DNA of 6,984 nucleotides from NCBI GenBank assembly GCA_003532555.1, contig DOEU01000032.1, positions 1-6,984 on the forward strand, written 5' to 3'. Shown here piece after piece: positions 1 through 5,970 of the stretch (position 1 is the stretch's first letter; each line of letters opens with the position of its first letter). A program made the translations under genes and the position numbers. Under the pieces are notes generated by a model. It did not search any database. It had not been told where the DNA came from and saw only the letters and a program-made list of their open reading frames with translations. This DNA comes from Verrucomicrobiota bacterium (GTDB lineage: Bacteria > Verrucomicrobiota > Kiritimatiellia > Kiritimatiellales > Pontiellaceae).

Positions 1-505
1 CGCCTCGTTGTGCTGCTTCGCCTTGGGCATAGACTTCCACGCCGAACTCATATCCATTTTCAGTAAGCCATGCGGTGAGTGTTTTGGGTGGCAGGTTTTC
101 ATTGGTGGAGATGGTTCGAAGTCGTTCTTTGGCAAGAGAAGGTATGGGAAGTGGAGTGTCTAGGGCAACGGGTGAGGTGAGGATAATGAGGGGTTCATCG
201 GTTGAAAGGCGTGCGAGAAGTTGGAGGTGCTGTCCAATAACAGCGGGATCTTCACTTTCAGGGTGGAACGGATACACTGCTTGTTCGGCCTTTTTGAGAG
301 TGAGGAGGGTTTCATGAAGTTGTTGCATTTCTCGGTTGTCACTGGCAATCCAGAGAAGGGTGGTGGTTTGTTCCATAAATTGAAGAGCGAGAAGGGCTTG
401 AACGCTCAAGGGTATGTCACCGGTACGAATGGCTGCAGGGATGGGTTGCAGGGCAGAACCTTCATGGATCTCAGAAAGGGTTATGTTGAGGTGAGATAAC
501 GACAT
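1..505 (-). CDS. mfd: Transcription-repair coupling factor Mfd, N-terminal part (runs off the left edge)
   Basis: The minus strand from the ATG at 505-503 stays open for 168 codons to the window edge. Mfd is an ATP-dependent DNA translocase that removes RNA polymerase stalled at lesions and recruits UvrA. Only its N-terminal UvrB-like region is present. Visible landmarks are YPFHPESEDP (residues 78-87), a following LQLLARL helix, PLIILTSPVAL (105-115), and GYEFGVEV..QGEAAQRG (151-168), which is the GYE...V..GE.A.RG block common to UvrB and Mfd. No Walker A motif is seen near the N-terminus, where UvrB would have one, and this favours Mfd. The start is the first in-frame ATG after a stop at 551-553; no strong Shine-Dalgarno precedes it. 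It is transcribed away from pyrB. The C-terminal RNA-polymerase-binding and helicase domains lie outside the window, so the call rests on this N-terminal pattern. Confidence 0.78.
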   Translation of the reverse strand, partial: MSLSHLNITLSEIHEGSALQPIPAAIRTGDIPLSVQALLALQFMEQTTTLLWIASDNREMQQLHETLLTLKKAEQAVYPFHPESEDPAVIGQHLQLLARLSTDEPLIILTSPVALDTPLPIPSLAKERLRTISTNENLPPKTLTAWLTENGYEFGVEVYAQGEAAQRG

Positions 506-526
506 GCGAGGGAACCTAGCGAATGA

Positions 527-557
527 TTTACGGCTTGGGAAGGTTGGACTTTATGAT
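527..557 (+). promoter_or_regulatory. Possible sigma-70 promoter for the pyrB operon
   Basis: The best -10 hexamer in the mfd/pyrB spacer is TATGAT at 552-557 (5 of 6 to consensus). The best partner is TTTACG at 527-532 (4 of 6), with a long 19-bp spacer. Transcription would start near 564, leaving a leader of about 36 nt before the ATG at 600. The leader is too short for a PyrR-type attenuator, and I see no terminator hairpin in it. No convincing promoter for mfd was found on the opposite strand. This is weak evidence from hexamers alone. Confidence 0.3.
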
Positions 558-583
558 TGGGTAGGGTAAGTTTCATTTTCGTG

Positions 584-590
584 AAAGGGG
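584..590 (+). promoter_or_regulatory. Ribosome binding site that sets the pyrB start
   Basis: AAAGGGG ends 9 nt before the ATG at 600. It directly abuts the in-frame TTG at 591, which leaves no room for initiation there. The ATG is therefore the likelier start. Confidence 0.65.
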
Positions 591-599
591 TTGATAAAG

Positions 600-1661
600 A
601 TGGAAATAAGCGCAGAGCCAGAAGAGTGGAATAGGTATGAGTCGCTCTCAATCTTGGAAAAGGGTGAGGTATTGAAAGGTTCACCGCATACGTTGGTGGC
701 GCAGCAATTTGTTCGAAATGATCTCGAACGCCTCTGTTCGTTAGCCACCGAAATTCGGCGTCTCAGTAAGAGTTACGATGGAAGTTGCTTTTTAAAAAAT
801 CTTCTTTGCGATAAGCGAGCCATGCTCTATTTCGCGCAACCATCTTCGCGAACGTATCTTTCCTTTCTAGCAGCGTGTCAGACGTTGGGTTTGGATACGA
901 TGGATGTTCGGGATAGCAAAACCTCAAGTGAGGTGAAGGGCGAATCACCGGAGGATACGGTTCGAACTTTTAGTTCGTATGTGGATATGATCATTATGCG
1001 CCATCCGCAGGGAGGTTTTTCTGAACGAGTTGCTTGGATGTTATCGCACAGTAATCGGGAAGTGCCGGTCATCAACGCCGGTTCTGGTGCAGATCAGCAC
1101 CCCACGCAGGCATTATTGGATATTTACACATTAGAACGGAGTTTTGAAAAGCTGAATGGCATCGATGGAAAGACAATTTTATTTGCAGGCGATTTAAAAC
1201 GCGGTCGGACGGTCCGCTCTTTAGCGTGGTTACTTACGCTCTATCGCGATGTTCAATTGGTTTTTGCGGCTCCTGATGCGCTTCAAATAGGTGCGGATAT
1301 TTTAGCGATGTTGGAAGAGGCGCATGTCTCGTATCGCTTGTGTGGCCGTGTACAAGATGCGCTGAGAGAAGCGGATGCGATCTACATGACGCGTTTGCAG
1401 GATGAGTGGGACCAGCAGGGCGAAACGAGTTCGATGTGTACGACTGATTTTCGGATCAGTGCGGCTGATCTACCGACGATGAAGAAACATGCGGTTGTGA
1501 TGCATCCATTGCCGCGACGCCAAGAGGTTGATTCAGATCTGGATAATGAGCCGCAAGCGATTTACTGGCGTCAGATGCGAAATGGTATGTGGATTCGGGC
1601 GGCGTTAATTTTGGAGGCGTTTAATCGATCAGACGCCCTTGGGGATTGGAAGGAGGCGTGA
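600..1661 (+). CDS. pyrB: Aspartate carbamoyltransferase catalytic chain
   Basis: This cytoplasmic enzyme condenses carbamoyl phosphate with L-aspartate to N-carbamoylaspartate, the committed step of pyrimidine synthesis. The 353-residue product carries the family landmarks: PSSRT at 81-85 (phosphate loop), K113 in VKGE (80s loop), MRHPQ at 133-137, HPTQALLD at 167-174, GDLKRGRTVRSL at 197-208, MTRLQ at 263-267 (the R and Q contact aspartate) and HPLPRR at 302-307. R265 and HPLPR separate it from ornithine carbamoyltransferase. The usual STRTR is SSRTY here, a Thr-to-Ser and Arg-to-Tyr change. It is about 40 residues longer than the E. coli chain, mostly at the N-terminus. ATG 600 was preferred to TTG 591 because of Shine-Dalgarno spacing. 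It is the first gene of the operon, and its stop is 1 nt before argF. No regulatory chain gene pyrI is visible. Confidence 0.93.
   Translation: MEISAEPEEWNRYESLSILEKGEVLKGSPHTLVAQQFVRNDLERLCSLATEIRRLSKSYDGSCFLKNLLCDKRAMLYFAQPSSRTYLSFLAACQTLGLDTMDVRDSKTSSEVKGESPEDTVRTFSSYVDMIIMRHPQGGFSERVAWMLSHSNREVPVINAGSGADQHPTQALLDIYTLERSFEKLNGIDGKTILFAGDLKRGRTVRSLAWLLTLYRDVQLVFAAPDALQIGADILAMLEEAHVSYRLCGRVQDALREADAIYMTRLQDEWDQQGETSSMCTTDFRISAADLPTMKKHAVVMHPLPRRQEVDSDLDNEPQAIYWRQMRNGMWIRAALILEAFNRSDALGDWKEA
1651..1656 (+). promoter_or_regulatory. Strong ribosome binding site for argF, inside the pyrB tail
   Basis: AGGAGG lies 6 nt before the ATG at 1663 and within the last codons of pyrB. It selects ATG 1663 over the upstream in-frame TTG at 1639, which would add eight residues encoded by the Shine-Dalgarno region itself. 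Confidence 0.8.
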
Positions 1662-1662
1662 G

Positions 1663-2595
1663 ATGAAAAATTTGATTTCATTGCGTGATTGGAGTAGAGA
1701 GCGTATTGAGCATGTGTTGCAGTTGGCAGCGGATATTAAAAAAGATCCGATTGCGTTTAAGAATGCAATGGCACAGCGTACGCTGCTGATGATTTTTGAA
1801 AAACCGAGTTTACGGACGCGGTTATCTTTTGAAGCGGGTATGACTCAAATGGGAGGGCATGCAATCTATTATCATACCGGTAATTCCCCGATGGGTTCGG
1901 GAAAAGAGTCGATCAGTGATTCGATGAAAGCAGCCTCTCGATTTGTGGATTTAATTATGGCTCGGCTCTTTAAGCATAATGACTTATTGGAGATGGCCTC
2001 TGAGGCCACTGTTCCGGTGATTAATGCATTAACAGATGATTCTCATCCATGCCAGATCTTGGCTGATTTATTATCGATTCAAGAGAAGCGAGGTAACCTG
2101 AATGGATTGAAATTGGCGTATGTGGGTGATGGGTTTAACAACGTAACCCACTCGCTGATGACTGGAGGTGCGAAATTAGGAATGCATGTGGCGGTGGCTT
2201 CACCCCCCAGTTCATCGTATATGCCGCGTGCGGATATTACGGAGTTGTGTTATAGCTATGCTGCTATATCTGGAGGTTCTATTTTGGTGACGGAATCAGC
2301 GGAAGAAGCAGTACGAGATGCGGATGTAGTCTATACCGATTCATGGATGAGTTATCATATTCCTGAGGAGCAAGAAGCCGAACGGATTGAGCTGTTTATG
2401 CCATATCAGGTGAATCAGGCGCTTCTATTGCATGCAAAATCGGATGCGTTATTTATGAATTGTCTACCGGCTAGACGAGGATGTGAGCAGACCGCTGAAG
2501 TGATTGATGGACCACAATCTATTGTCTTTGATCAGGCAGAAAACCGGCTTCATGCGCAAAAAGCTGTAATGCTTGGCCTGCTTAGTACGACTTAA
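1663..2595 (+). CDS. argF: Ornithine carbamoyltransferase (variant active site)
   Basis: The 310-residue product is of normal length for a cytoplasmic transcarbamylase that makes citrulline from ornithine and carbamoyl phosphate in arginine synthesis. Carbamoyl-phosphate site: FEKPSLRTRLSFE (45-57), R101..H105, and HPCQ (128-131). Ornithine side: GDGFNN (155-160), TDSWMS with D226 and S230, and the C-terminal QAENRLHAQKA (291-301). Departures from textbook enzymes are SLRTR for STRTR, S-Y-H for S-M-G after the D226 segment, and NCLPARRG (266-273) for HCLP. The catalytic Cys267 is kept. These changes look like a lineage variant, but a different amine acceptor cannot be excluded from sequence. 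Putrescine and N-acylornithine carbamoyltransferases are alternatives; their usual loop motifs are not evident. It follows pyrB by 1 nt and was probably translated by coupling. Confidence 0.85.
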   Translation: MKNLISLRDWSRERIEHVLQLAADIKKDPIAFKNAMAQRTLLMIFEKPSLRTRLSFEAGMTQMGGHAIYYHTGNSPMGSGKESISDSMKAASRFVDLIMARLFKHNDLLEMASEATVPVINALTDDSHPCQILADLLSIQEKRGNLNGLKLAYVGDGFNNVTHSLMTGGAKLGMHVAVASPPSSSYMPRADITELCYSYAAISGGSILVTESAEEAVRDADVVYTDSWMSYHIPEEQEAERIELFMPYQVNQALLLHAKSDALFMNCLPARRGCEQTAEVIDGPQSIVFDQAENRLHAQKAVMLGLLSTT

Positions 2596-2599
2596 TTTT

Positions 2600-3538
2600 G
2601 TGCGTATATTAATTGTTAAATTATTTCCAGCAGCTGAGCTTTTCCATGCATTACCGACCGTGCATCAATTGCGTCGGGCATATGGAGCCAAAATAGATTG
2701 GGTGGTTCATGAGCAGGGGGCAGAAATGGTTGCCTGTTTCGATGATGTGAATCGTGTGATTGTCTATCCTGAAGATGAACTGAAGCACGCGAATCGTCAA
2801 AATTTCCGAAAAGAACTACATCAAGAGACCTATGATCTGGTTGTTGATTTACAAGGAGCCATGCAGAGTGCGTTGGTATGTAAAAGTGCACGTAAAAACC
2901 GCGGTGCTGAGGTGCTAGGGCCCTCCTTCCAGACGGAGGGAGCTTGTTTTATGTATACCGCCACTACGGGGATTCGCGATCGAGAGCGACATCCAGTAGT
3001 GGAGTGTATGGATGTGTTGCGGTATCTGGATATTCAAACCCAACCCATTGCCTTCCCGTTGCGATTCCCGATGCCCTTTTTGGCCAAATCGTTACCGCAT
3101 TCTTTTGTTGCGTGTTCACTGGATGGGGTGCGTAAGAAAGATCGTCTAACAGCAGCTTTTTGGATTGAGACGGTACAACGTTTGAATCATCCGGTTGTCT
3201 TGTTGGGAGGTAGAGACTCGGAAGAGTTAGCGGATGAAGTCGAAGATTCATTGCTCGATTTGCCTATCTACAACTTTGTTCGCCAAATCAATCTGGCCGA
3301 GCAGGGAGGCGTGATGCAGGCCGCGGAAACCGTGATCGCCTGCGATGCGCTCTCGGTTCACATGGCGGCGTATTTACGTTGCCAGACGATAGCTCTATTT
3401 GGTTCTGGCAAAACGACTCGAATGCAACCTTTCGATTCGTTGTGCAGCGTGATAGAAGGTTCAGATATTGAGCCCAAAGCGATTGTTGCTGCACGGGATG
3501 AATTAAAGGAGCAGCGTGGAGAAGTTGTTAGTTTTTGA
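2600..3538 (+). CDS. Glycosyltransferase family 9 protein, WaaC/heptosyltransferase-like
   Basis: This is probably a cytoplasmic-face glycosyltransferase that adds a sugar, such as a heptose, to a lipopolysaccharide core or similar glycolipid. The GTG at 2600 gives the family N-terminus (M)RILIVK..P..ELFHALPTV (1-20). Other landmarks are DWVV (33-36), YDLVVDLQGAMQSAL (78-92, close to the WaaC IDAQG.LKSAL block), VVLLGG (199-204) and a nucleotide-sugar-site equivalent, CDALSVHMAAYL..QTIALFGS (248-269). The usual S-x-G-D segment reads A-A-E, so Glu13 stands where WaaC has its catalytic Asp13. The usual D-T-G of the C-terminal motif reads D-A-L. At 312 residues it is slightly short for the family. 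An in-frame TTG at 2573 would add nine non-family residues. The start is 4 nt after the argF stop with no clear Shine-Dalgarno, which suggests coupling. The sugar and acceptor are unknown. Confidence 0.75.
   Translation: MRILIVKLFPAAELFHALPTVHQLRRAYGAKIDWVVHEQGAEMVACFDDVNRVIVYPEDELKHANRQNFRKELHQETYDLVVDLQGAMQSALVCKSARKNRGAEVLGPSFQTEGACFMYTATTGIRDRERHPVVECMDVLRYLDIQTQPIAFPLRFPMPFLAKSLPHSFVACSLDGVRKKDRLTAAFWIETVQRLNHPVVLLGGRDSEELADEVEDSLLDLPIYNFVRQINLAEQGGVMQAAETVIACDALSVHMAAYLRCQTIALFGSGKTTRMQPFDSLCSVIEGSDIEPKAIVAARDELKEQRGEVVSF
3505..3511 (+). promoter_or_regulatory. Ribosome binding site for the HAD phosphatase gene
   Basis: AAAGGAG sits 4 nt before the GTG at 3516, within the end of the glycosyltransferase gene. 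It supports the GTG start and the 23-nt overlap. A TTG at 3525 is a possible alternative with wider spacing, but it would remove two or three residues before the VFDLDGT strand. Confidence 0.55.
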
Positions 3539-4154
3539 TCTGGATGGAACCCTAATTGATTCGCGGGCAGACCTTGCGGCGGCGGTCAACACGGTGCGAG
3601 CGGAACAAGGTCTAGATTTGTTAACGGTCGAGCAAGTTAAATCATTTATCGGAAATGGAATCCGTAAATTAGTTGAGCGGTCGTTTGCCGATGCAACGGT
3701 TGATCTGCCGGTTGTTCTGGAACGCTATCGTACTGTTTATTACCGTCAATCAGTAGTTTATACGAATATATATCCTGGCGTTAAAGCTGGATTAGCACAA
3801 CTGCAGGAAGCGGGCATGGTAAGCACGGTTTTAACCAACAAGCCGGGCGGTGTAAGTCGTTCTATTCTAGAGGTATTGGGGCTGTTACCTTTTTTTAAAA
3901 CGGTGATCGGTGCGGAAGACGGCTATGCTTTAAAGCCGAGTTCAGAGGGATTACGTGCCTTGATGGAGGAGCATAAAGTGGATGCTCATTCATGTTGGAT
4001 GATTGGGGATCATCATACCGACGTGATGGCTGGAATGGATGCAGATGTGAGTACGTGTTTTGTCTCGTATGGGTTTGGACATACGGATGATTTAAAACCG
4101 ACCGAACATTTTGCTTCATTTTCCGAGGTAGTGGAGTACTTTCTCCAGTCATGA
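3516..4154 (+). CDS. gph: HAD-family phosphatase, probably phosphoglycolate phosphatase
   Basis: This cytoplasmic phosphatase most likely hydrolyses 2-phosphoglycolate, which arises from DNA end repair or oxygenase side reactions. The 212-residue product has all four HAD motifs: DLDGT at 8-12 (nucleophile D8, acid D10), T107 in VLTNK, K140 in ALKPS, and GDHHTD at 164-169 (D165 and D169). The helical cap begins with SRADLAAAVNTV and contains FIGNGIRKLVERSF (44-57), a segment typical of Gph. Motif IV has HH where many relatives have S-x or S-R. Substrate specificity of HAD enzymes is hard to read from sequence, so another small phosphoester is possible. Its position after a heptosyltransferase-like gene invites comparison with GmhB, but the cap type does not fit. 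It overlaps the glycosyltransferase by 23 nt and queE by 4 nt (ATGA). Confidence 0.82.
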   Translation: MEKLLVFDLDGTLIDSRADLAAAVNTVRAEQGLDLLTVEQVKSFIGNGIRKLVERSFADATVDLPVVLERYRTVYYRQSVVYTNIYPGVKAGLAQLQEAGMVSTVLTNKPGGVSRSILEVLGLLPFFKTVIGAEDGYALKPSSEGLRALMEEHKVDAHSCWMIGDHHTDVMAGMDADVSTCFVSYGFGHTDDLKPTEHFASFSEVVEYFLQS

Positions 4155-4900
4155 AAAGTTATCTATCTGAACTATTCAGCTCCATACAGGGCGAAGGGCC
4201 CTATGTAGGCGAACGGCAGCTGTTTATGCGGTTTTGCGGGTGTCATCGTGATTGCGTCTATTGCGATACGAATACGCAACGAACAGAAACGGTAATGGTG
4301 GAGCGGGTACCAGGGAGTGGAGCATTTGAATCTGTTCCGAATCCGTTATCGGTGGATGATTTGATTGATTGGGTGCATGTTTTAGATCATAAAAAAAATA
4401 ATCGCCATATTTCATTAACAGGTGGAGCGCCGTTACTACAGGCTAAATTTTTAAGCGAATTATTGCCGAGGTTAGAGAATGAAGGCTATCACAATTATCT
4501 TGAGACGGCTGGTGATCTTCCTCAGCAGTTGGAATCGATTATTGAATATTTAGATGTAGTGGCCATGGATGTGAAGCTCTCGAGTGTCACACATGAAAAA
4601 AACACGTTCCCGGCTCACTGGCAATTTTTGAGTTGCTTGCGAAAGTATAACGTGGATAGCTTCATTAAATTGATCGTTTCAGAAGAGACCAATGAATCGG
4701 AATTGATGGAAGCCGTCAAAGGTATTCATAAATCAGGCGGTCAGGATACAATCGTAGTTTTGCAGGCCTTGAGCGCTACGGAGCGCGTTTCGAATATTCC
4801 TTCGGTACAACAGCTAATGCGCTGGCAGGAAAAAATTGCGGACGTGTTGCCATTTGTGCGGGTGATTCCGCAGACGCACAAGATGATGGGGATGCTCTAA
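4151..4900 (+). CDS. queE: 7-carboxy-7-deazaguanine synthase (radical SAM)
   Basis: QueE contracts 6-carboxytetrahydropterin, the QueD product, to 7-carboxy-7-deazaguanine, using S-adenosylmethionine, a 4Fe-4S cluster and Mg2+. In this 249-residue protein the N-terminal [20 protein letters not shown] (6-25) is the family signature. The cluster motif is C31-x3-C35-x2-C38 followed by DT (39-40), the Thr being a usual Mg2+ ligand. A PGSG.F..VPNPLS stretch (54-67) precedes the [11 protein letters not shown] strand (87-97). The expected TGGEP is TGGAP here, so the Glu of the SAM-binding motif is replaced by Ala93. Further landmarks are LETAGDLP (117-124), AMDVKL (138-143) and the C-terminal [12 protein letters not shown] (236-247). 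The start codon overlaps the gph stop as ATGA, with no good Shine-Dalgarno, so translation is probably coupled. Confidence 0.93.
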   Translation: MKSYLSELFSSIQGEGPYVGERQLFMRFCGCHRDCVYCDTNTQRTETVMVERVPGSGAFESVPNPLSVDDLIDWVHVLDHKKNNRHISLTGGAPLLQAKFLSELLPRLENEGYHNYLETAGDLPQQLESIIEYLDVVAMDVKLSSVTHEKNTFPAHWQFLSCLRKYNVDSFIKLIVSEETNESELMEAVKGIHKSGGQDTIVVLQALSATERVSNIPSVQQLMRWQEKIADVLPFVRVIPQTHKMMGML

Positions 4901-5592
4901 TGAGTCTCGCGGGTCGGAAAGCTGTGGTGTTGTTGAGCGGAGGGCTGGATTCAGCCACCGTGTTGGCGATGGCGGAATTCGATGGTTTTTCGTTGTATGC
5001 CATGTCTTTTTCATACGGACAGTGCCACGCGGTAGAGCTTGACTGTGCGCGGGCATTGGCAGCTGAATCTTCGGTGATCGAGCACCGCGAAGTGGAAATT
5101 GATTTGAGTAGCTTAGGCGGCTCCACATTGACAACAGATGCTGCAGTGCCCAAACATGATTCGGTTGATGAGTTGTCGGATGAAATACCAAGCACCTATG
5201 TGCCGGCACGTAATACGATTTTTCTCTCCTATGCCTTGGCGTGGGCAGAAGTGCTTAAAGCTACCGATATTTTTATTGGAGTTAATGCTCTCGACTACAG
5301 TGGATACCCCGATTGCCGACCCGAATATATTGCGGCCTTCGAAGAGATGGCCAATCTGGCTACAGCTGCCGGTGTGAGCGGAAATCGATTGGTGATTCAC
5401 ACACCTTTAATTCATTTGACCAAAGCCGAAATCATCAAGCGAGGTATTTCTTTGGGGGTTGATTATGGAAAAACGACCAGTTGTTATGATCCAGCACCGG
5501 GGGGGGTGGCTTGTGGACATTGCGATTCGTGTTTGCTACGGTTAAAAGGCTTTTCGGAGGCGGGTATCGTAGATCCGCGTCGTTATAAATAA
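4900..5592 (+). CDS. queC: 7-cyano-7-deazaguanine (preQ0) synthase
   Basis: QueC uses ATP and ammonia to convert 7-carboxy-7-deazaguanine to the nitrile preQ0. The 230-residue product has the normal length and motifs: the PP-loop SGGLDS at 13-18, SFSYGQ.H at 36-43, [15 protein letters not shown] at 98-112, [16 protein letters not shown] at 127-142, and a zinc site of C195, C205, C208 and C211. The usual YGQRH or YGQKH reads YGQCH, with Cys42 in the basic position. The ATG overlaps the queE stop as TAATG, and a GGGG lies 8 nt upstream at 4888-4891. An eight-G run at 5499-5506 falls inside the zinc-binding segment (Pro-Gly-Gly-Val); the frame is intact as given. The immediate neighbours QueE and QueD supply its substrate. 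Confidence 0.96.
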   Translation: MSLAGRKAVVLLSGGLDSATVLAMAEFDGFSLYAMSFSYGQCHAVELDCARALAAESSVIEHREVEIDLSSLGGSTLTTDAAVPKHDSVDELSDEIPSTYVPARNTIFLSYALAWAEVLKATDIFIGVNALDYSGYPDCRPEYIAAFEEMANLATAAGVSGNRLVIHTPLIHLTKAEIIKRGISLGVDYGKTTSCYDPAPGGVACGHCDSCLLRLKGFSEAGIVDPRRYK

Positions 5593-5604
5593 TCGGAGAT
5601 CACT

Positions 5605-5970
5605 ATGTCACGTATGATGATTGAAAAAATATTTTCGTTTGATTCGGCGCATTTTTTGCCGCATGTGCCGGACGATCATAAATGCCGTAATTTGCATGGA
5701 CACACCTACACCGTGAAAGTCGAAGTGATTGGTGAGTTAGATCCAGCCATGGGTTGGGTCGTTGATTTTGGCGATGTTAAAAGCGTAGCGAATCCGCTGA
5801 TCAAAGAGCTCGACCACAAATTGTTGAATGAGATTAAGGGACTAGAAAATCCAACTGCTGAAAACTTGGCACTCTGGTTTTGGAATCAAATGAAACCTGC
5901 ACTGCCTGAGCTTTTTCAGATCACCGTGATGGAAAATCCAACTAATGTTGTTCGCTATCGAGGGGATTAA
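5605..5970 (+). CDS. queD: 6-carboxy-5,6,7,8-tetrahydropterin synthase
   Basis: QueD is a zinc enzyme that converts 7,8-dihydroneopterin triphosphate to 6-carboxytetrahydropterin, the substrate of QueE. This 121-residue member of the PTPS fold is full length. Zinc ligands are H16 (in FDSAHFL), H31 and H33. The C27-RNL-HGH motif holds the catalytic Cys. WVVDFGDVK (51-59), LDHKLLN (69-75), PTAENLALW (83-91) and E110 near the C-terminus complete the pattern, which distinguishes it from eukaryotic sepiapterin-pathway enzymes. GGAG at 5595-5598 lies 6 nt before the chosen ATG. Methionines at residues 4 and 5 are possible alternatives but have poorer spacing. It is the last gene of the plus-strand run, starts 12 nt after queC, and ends in the TTAA shared with the convergent queF. 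No terminator hairpin with a U-tract is seen at its end. Confidence 0.95.
   Translation: MSRMMIEKIFSFDSAHFLPHVPDDHKCRNLHGHTYTVKVEVIGELDPAMGWVVDFGDVKSVANPLIKELDHKLLNEIKGLENPTAENLALWFWNQMKPALPELFQITVMENPTNVVRYRGD

Noticed and set aside
221..499. Plus-strand open frames of 80-92 codons at 75-317 and 221-499
   Set aside because: They are antisense to a minus-strand frame with clear Mfd features and have unnatural compositions with no recognisable motif.
1..505. UvrB instead of Mfd for the left-edge gene
   Set aside because: UvrB has a Walker A motif about 40 residues in. This frame has none, and it has the longer spacing to the GYE...RG block seen in Mfd.
3890..3900. T7A4 tract in the phosphatase gene as a terminator
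   Set aside because: No GC-rich stem precedes it, and it encodes an expected Pro-Phe-Phe-Lys stretch of the HAD fold.
3516..4154. HAD phosphatase as GmhB, partnering the heptosyltransferase-like gene
   Set aside because: The cap region after motif I and the GNGIRKLVE segment match phosphoglycolate phosphatase, not the short-capped GmhB type. No other heptose gene is present.
4776..5209. Minus-strand open frames of 131 and 139 codons opposite queE and queC
   Set aside because: They lie antisense to strongly conserved genes, overlap one another, and show low-complexity composition without domains or a good ribosome binding site.
5113..5400. Minus-strand 95-codon frame and plus-strand 79-codon frame inside queC
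   Set aside because: Both are shadow frames of queC, whose whole length is accounted for by family motifs.
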